35,756 nt of DNA from Oscillospiraceae bacterium (GTDB lineage: Bacteria > Bacillota > Clostridia > Oscillospirales > Oscillospiraceae): positions 1 through 35,756 of the forward strand of contig JAAWHG010000025.1 of the NCBI GenBank assembly GCA_022795735.1, read 5' to 3'. Every line of letters starts with the position of its first letter. The first letter of the stretch is position 1. Below, in pieces: positions 34,485-35,756 of this stretch. Made by a program: the position numbers and the translations under genes. Under the pieces are notes generated by a model. The model was not told the origin of the DNA. It ran no database searches and saw nothing but the letters and a program-made list of their open reading frames with translations.

Positions 34485-34492
34485 TTTATAAT
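34464..34492 (+). promoter_or_regulatory. Consensus promoter of the WYL regulator gene
   Basis: A perfect TTGACA (34464-34469) and a perfect TATAAT (34487-34492) are separated by 17 bp. Such a strong promoter on a regulator gene suggests that it is normally repressed. Confidence 0.85.
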
Positions 34493-34524
34493 GAAATCGA
34501 GGCTCTTCGAAAGGCGGTTTCCAG

Positions 34525-35457
34525 ATGAAGGTTGATAGACTGGTCAGCATTATTATGATACTCCTCGAGAAAAAGCGTATGGGCGCGCAGGCGTTAGCAG
34601 AAATGTTTGAGGTTTCGCCCCGCACCATTTACCGCGATATAGACGCAATCTGTATGGCCGGTATCCCCATTCGTTCCATATCCGGAGTCGGGGGTGGATT
34701 TGAAATCATGCCGGAATGCAAGATTGATAAACAGGTCTTCTCTACTGCCGATCTTTCCGCAATCTTGATGGGGCTATCCAGTCTCTTCAAACTGGTACGC
34801 GGTAATGAGTTGTTAAACGCCCTTGCAAAAGTCAAAAGTTTTGTTCCCGCTGAAAACGAAAAAGAGATAGAAATTAAGACGAATCAACTTCACATAGATT
34901 TAAGTCCCTGGATGGGAAACCAAAACATTCAGCCATTTTTAGAAATAATAAAATCCGCTGTGCAGGATCATACACTGCTGCGTTTTGAATATACGGCCCA
35001 TCGTGGAAATAAAACTGTACGAACCGTTGAGCCATATCAGCTCATATTAAAAAGCAGCCATTGGTATCTTTATGGATACTGTTATAACAGAAGCGATTAT
35101 CGCCTATTCCGGTTATCCCGTATCTCAGACCTGCAAATCAAGCCGGAAACTTTTACGCCCCGAGCGTATCAAAAACCGATTTTGGATTTTGATACGCTCG
35201 GGGCGGCGATGCAAACGGAAATCAAAATTCGCATTCACAAATCCATATTGGATAGGGTCCTTGAGTTTTGCACATTTGACCACTTCACACCGGATGACGA
35301 AGCGCATTACTTTGTCAATTTTCCATTTATCGAAAATGAATATTATTTTGATATCCTTCTTAGTTTTGGGGATAAATGCGAGTGTATGGAGCCATTACGT
35401 ATTCGGAACGAGATGAAGCGCAGAATATATGAGATTGCCGCCATATACGATGATTGA
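34525..35457 (+). CDS. WYL-domain HTH transcriptional regulator (YafY-like)
   Basis: The 310-residue protein has an N-terminal DeoR-type winged helix (about 1-60, KKRMGAQALAEMFEVSPRTI followed by YRDIDAI), then a WYL domain (about 140-215, LRFEYTAHRGNKTVRTVEP and SHWYLYGYC with the W-Y-L residues) and a C-terminal WCX-like extension. WYL domains bind nucleic acid or small ligands. The inverted repeat in its own promoter suggests autoregulation and control of the divergent DJ-1/PfpI gene. No strong ribosome binding site is seen; AAGGCGG lies about 9 nt upstream of ATG 34525. Confidence 0.92.
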   Translation: MKVDRLVSIIMILLEKKRMGAQALAEMFEVSPRTIYRDIDAICMAGIPIRSISGVGGGFEIMPECKIDKQVFSTADLSAILMGLSSLFKLVRGNELLNALAKVKSFVPAENEKEIEIKTNQLHIDLSPWMGNQNIQPFLEIIKSAVQDHTLLRFEYTAHRGNKTVRTVEPYQLILKSSHWYLYGYCYNRSDYRLFRLSRISDLQIKPETFTPRAYQKPILDFDTLGAAMQTEIKIRIHKSILDRVLEFCTFDHFTPDDEAHYFVNFPFIENEYYFDILLSFGDKCECMEPLRIRNEMKRRIYEIAAIYDD

Positions 35458-35500
35458 CAATTCCCAGCATCCCAGAACTCCTTTGACTTTTATTCCGTGC

Positions 35501-35525
35501 GCTAAGGCTATCCCAGCGCCTTAGC
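35501..35525. other. Hairpin after the WYL regulator gene
   Basis: GCTAAGGC (35501-35508) pairs with GCCTTAGC (35518-35525) around a 9-nt loop, without a T-run. It may be a weak terminator. The remaining sequence to 35756 shows no gene that I can support. Confidence 0.4.
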
Positions 35526-35756
35526 AGAACGAGATAAATTCTGTGCCTGATCGGGCGTTTCCTGTCCTGCCCGTAAGCCCGGGCTTTTTCAGAAATAGCA
35601 GGCGCGTCAGCCGTCACAACATATACCTCTGTATGATTTTGTTTTCCGCCTTGCTATTTATTTTAAATATTTTGTGAGAACCGGCAAAACCTTGTGAAAC
35701 AGCGCATTACGCCGCATTTCCTGACAACAGACCACCCCAATTACTACGAATTTACT

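Noticed and set aside
35575-35586. AAGCCCGGGCTT followed by T-run, considered as terminator
   Set aside because: The palindrome has no loop bases, so only a very short stem could form; too weak to call.
35360-35617. 85-codon minus-strand frame overlapping the end of the WYL regulator gene
   Set aside because: It has no recognisable domain and is Arg/Ser-rich as expected for a chance frame.

Overview
The window looks like a chromosome segment from a spore-forming, Gram-positive anaerobe of the Clostridia, probably Oscillospiraceae. The evidence is spoIIR and spoIIE, HrcA-type CIRCE operators, GGAGG ribosome binding sites, lipoprotein boxes and GC-rich core genes. The assignment rests on gene content and is an inference.

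Layout. At 1-6.6 kb lie a DUF4349 lipoprotein, an Hsp20 gene behind a CIRCE operator, and a large membrane protein with a kinase-like domain whose HRD aspartate is Asn. Divergent from that protein is a zinc-ribbon/bacterial-Ig membrane protein, followed by a small DUF378 membrane protein. At 6.8-15.2 kb is a self-contained uptake and hydrolysis locus. It holds a LacI-family regulator divergent from a ChvE/GguAB-type sugar ABC importer (binding lipoprotein, two-domain ATPase, permease), then an M20 hydrolase and a creatinase-like M24 protein, with an 18-bp-stem terminator closing the operon. At 15.5-26.4 kb are core genes: apgM-DUF1015-ispE, spoIIR, a CYTH/hydrolase pair, spoIIE, GNAT-pflX-like-rlmH and a THUMP methyltransferase. 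At 26.5-28.6 kb is CIRCE-groES-groEL.

From 28.6 to about 33.6 kb the sequence turns into an AT-rich accessory and decay zone. It contains two ISAs1-type transposase remnants, a frame broken by one TGA, an unknown secreted protein, a 43-residue membrane peptide, a bacteriohemerythrin, a 5'-truncated IS3-type transposase, and an AgrC-like histidine kinase whose co-transcribed response regulator has lost its middle. At 33.7-35.5 kb a DJ-1/PfpI protein is divergent from a WYL regulator whose near-consensus promoter contains a 24-bp inverted repeat.

The most system-like object is the importer operon. A monosaccharide-type importer is joined to two amide or peptide-bond hydrolases rather than to sugar kinases or isomerases, which suggests uptake of a sugar-amino or amide conjugate. 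The most unusual regulatory layout is upstream of spoIIR: a terminator hairpin buries the ribosome binding site, while a putative forespore promoter would start RNA inside the hairpin loop.

No tRNA, rRNA, CRISPR array or replication origin was recognised. All assignments come from reading motifs; no database search was possible.
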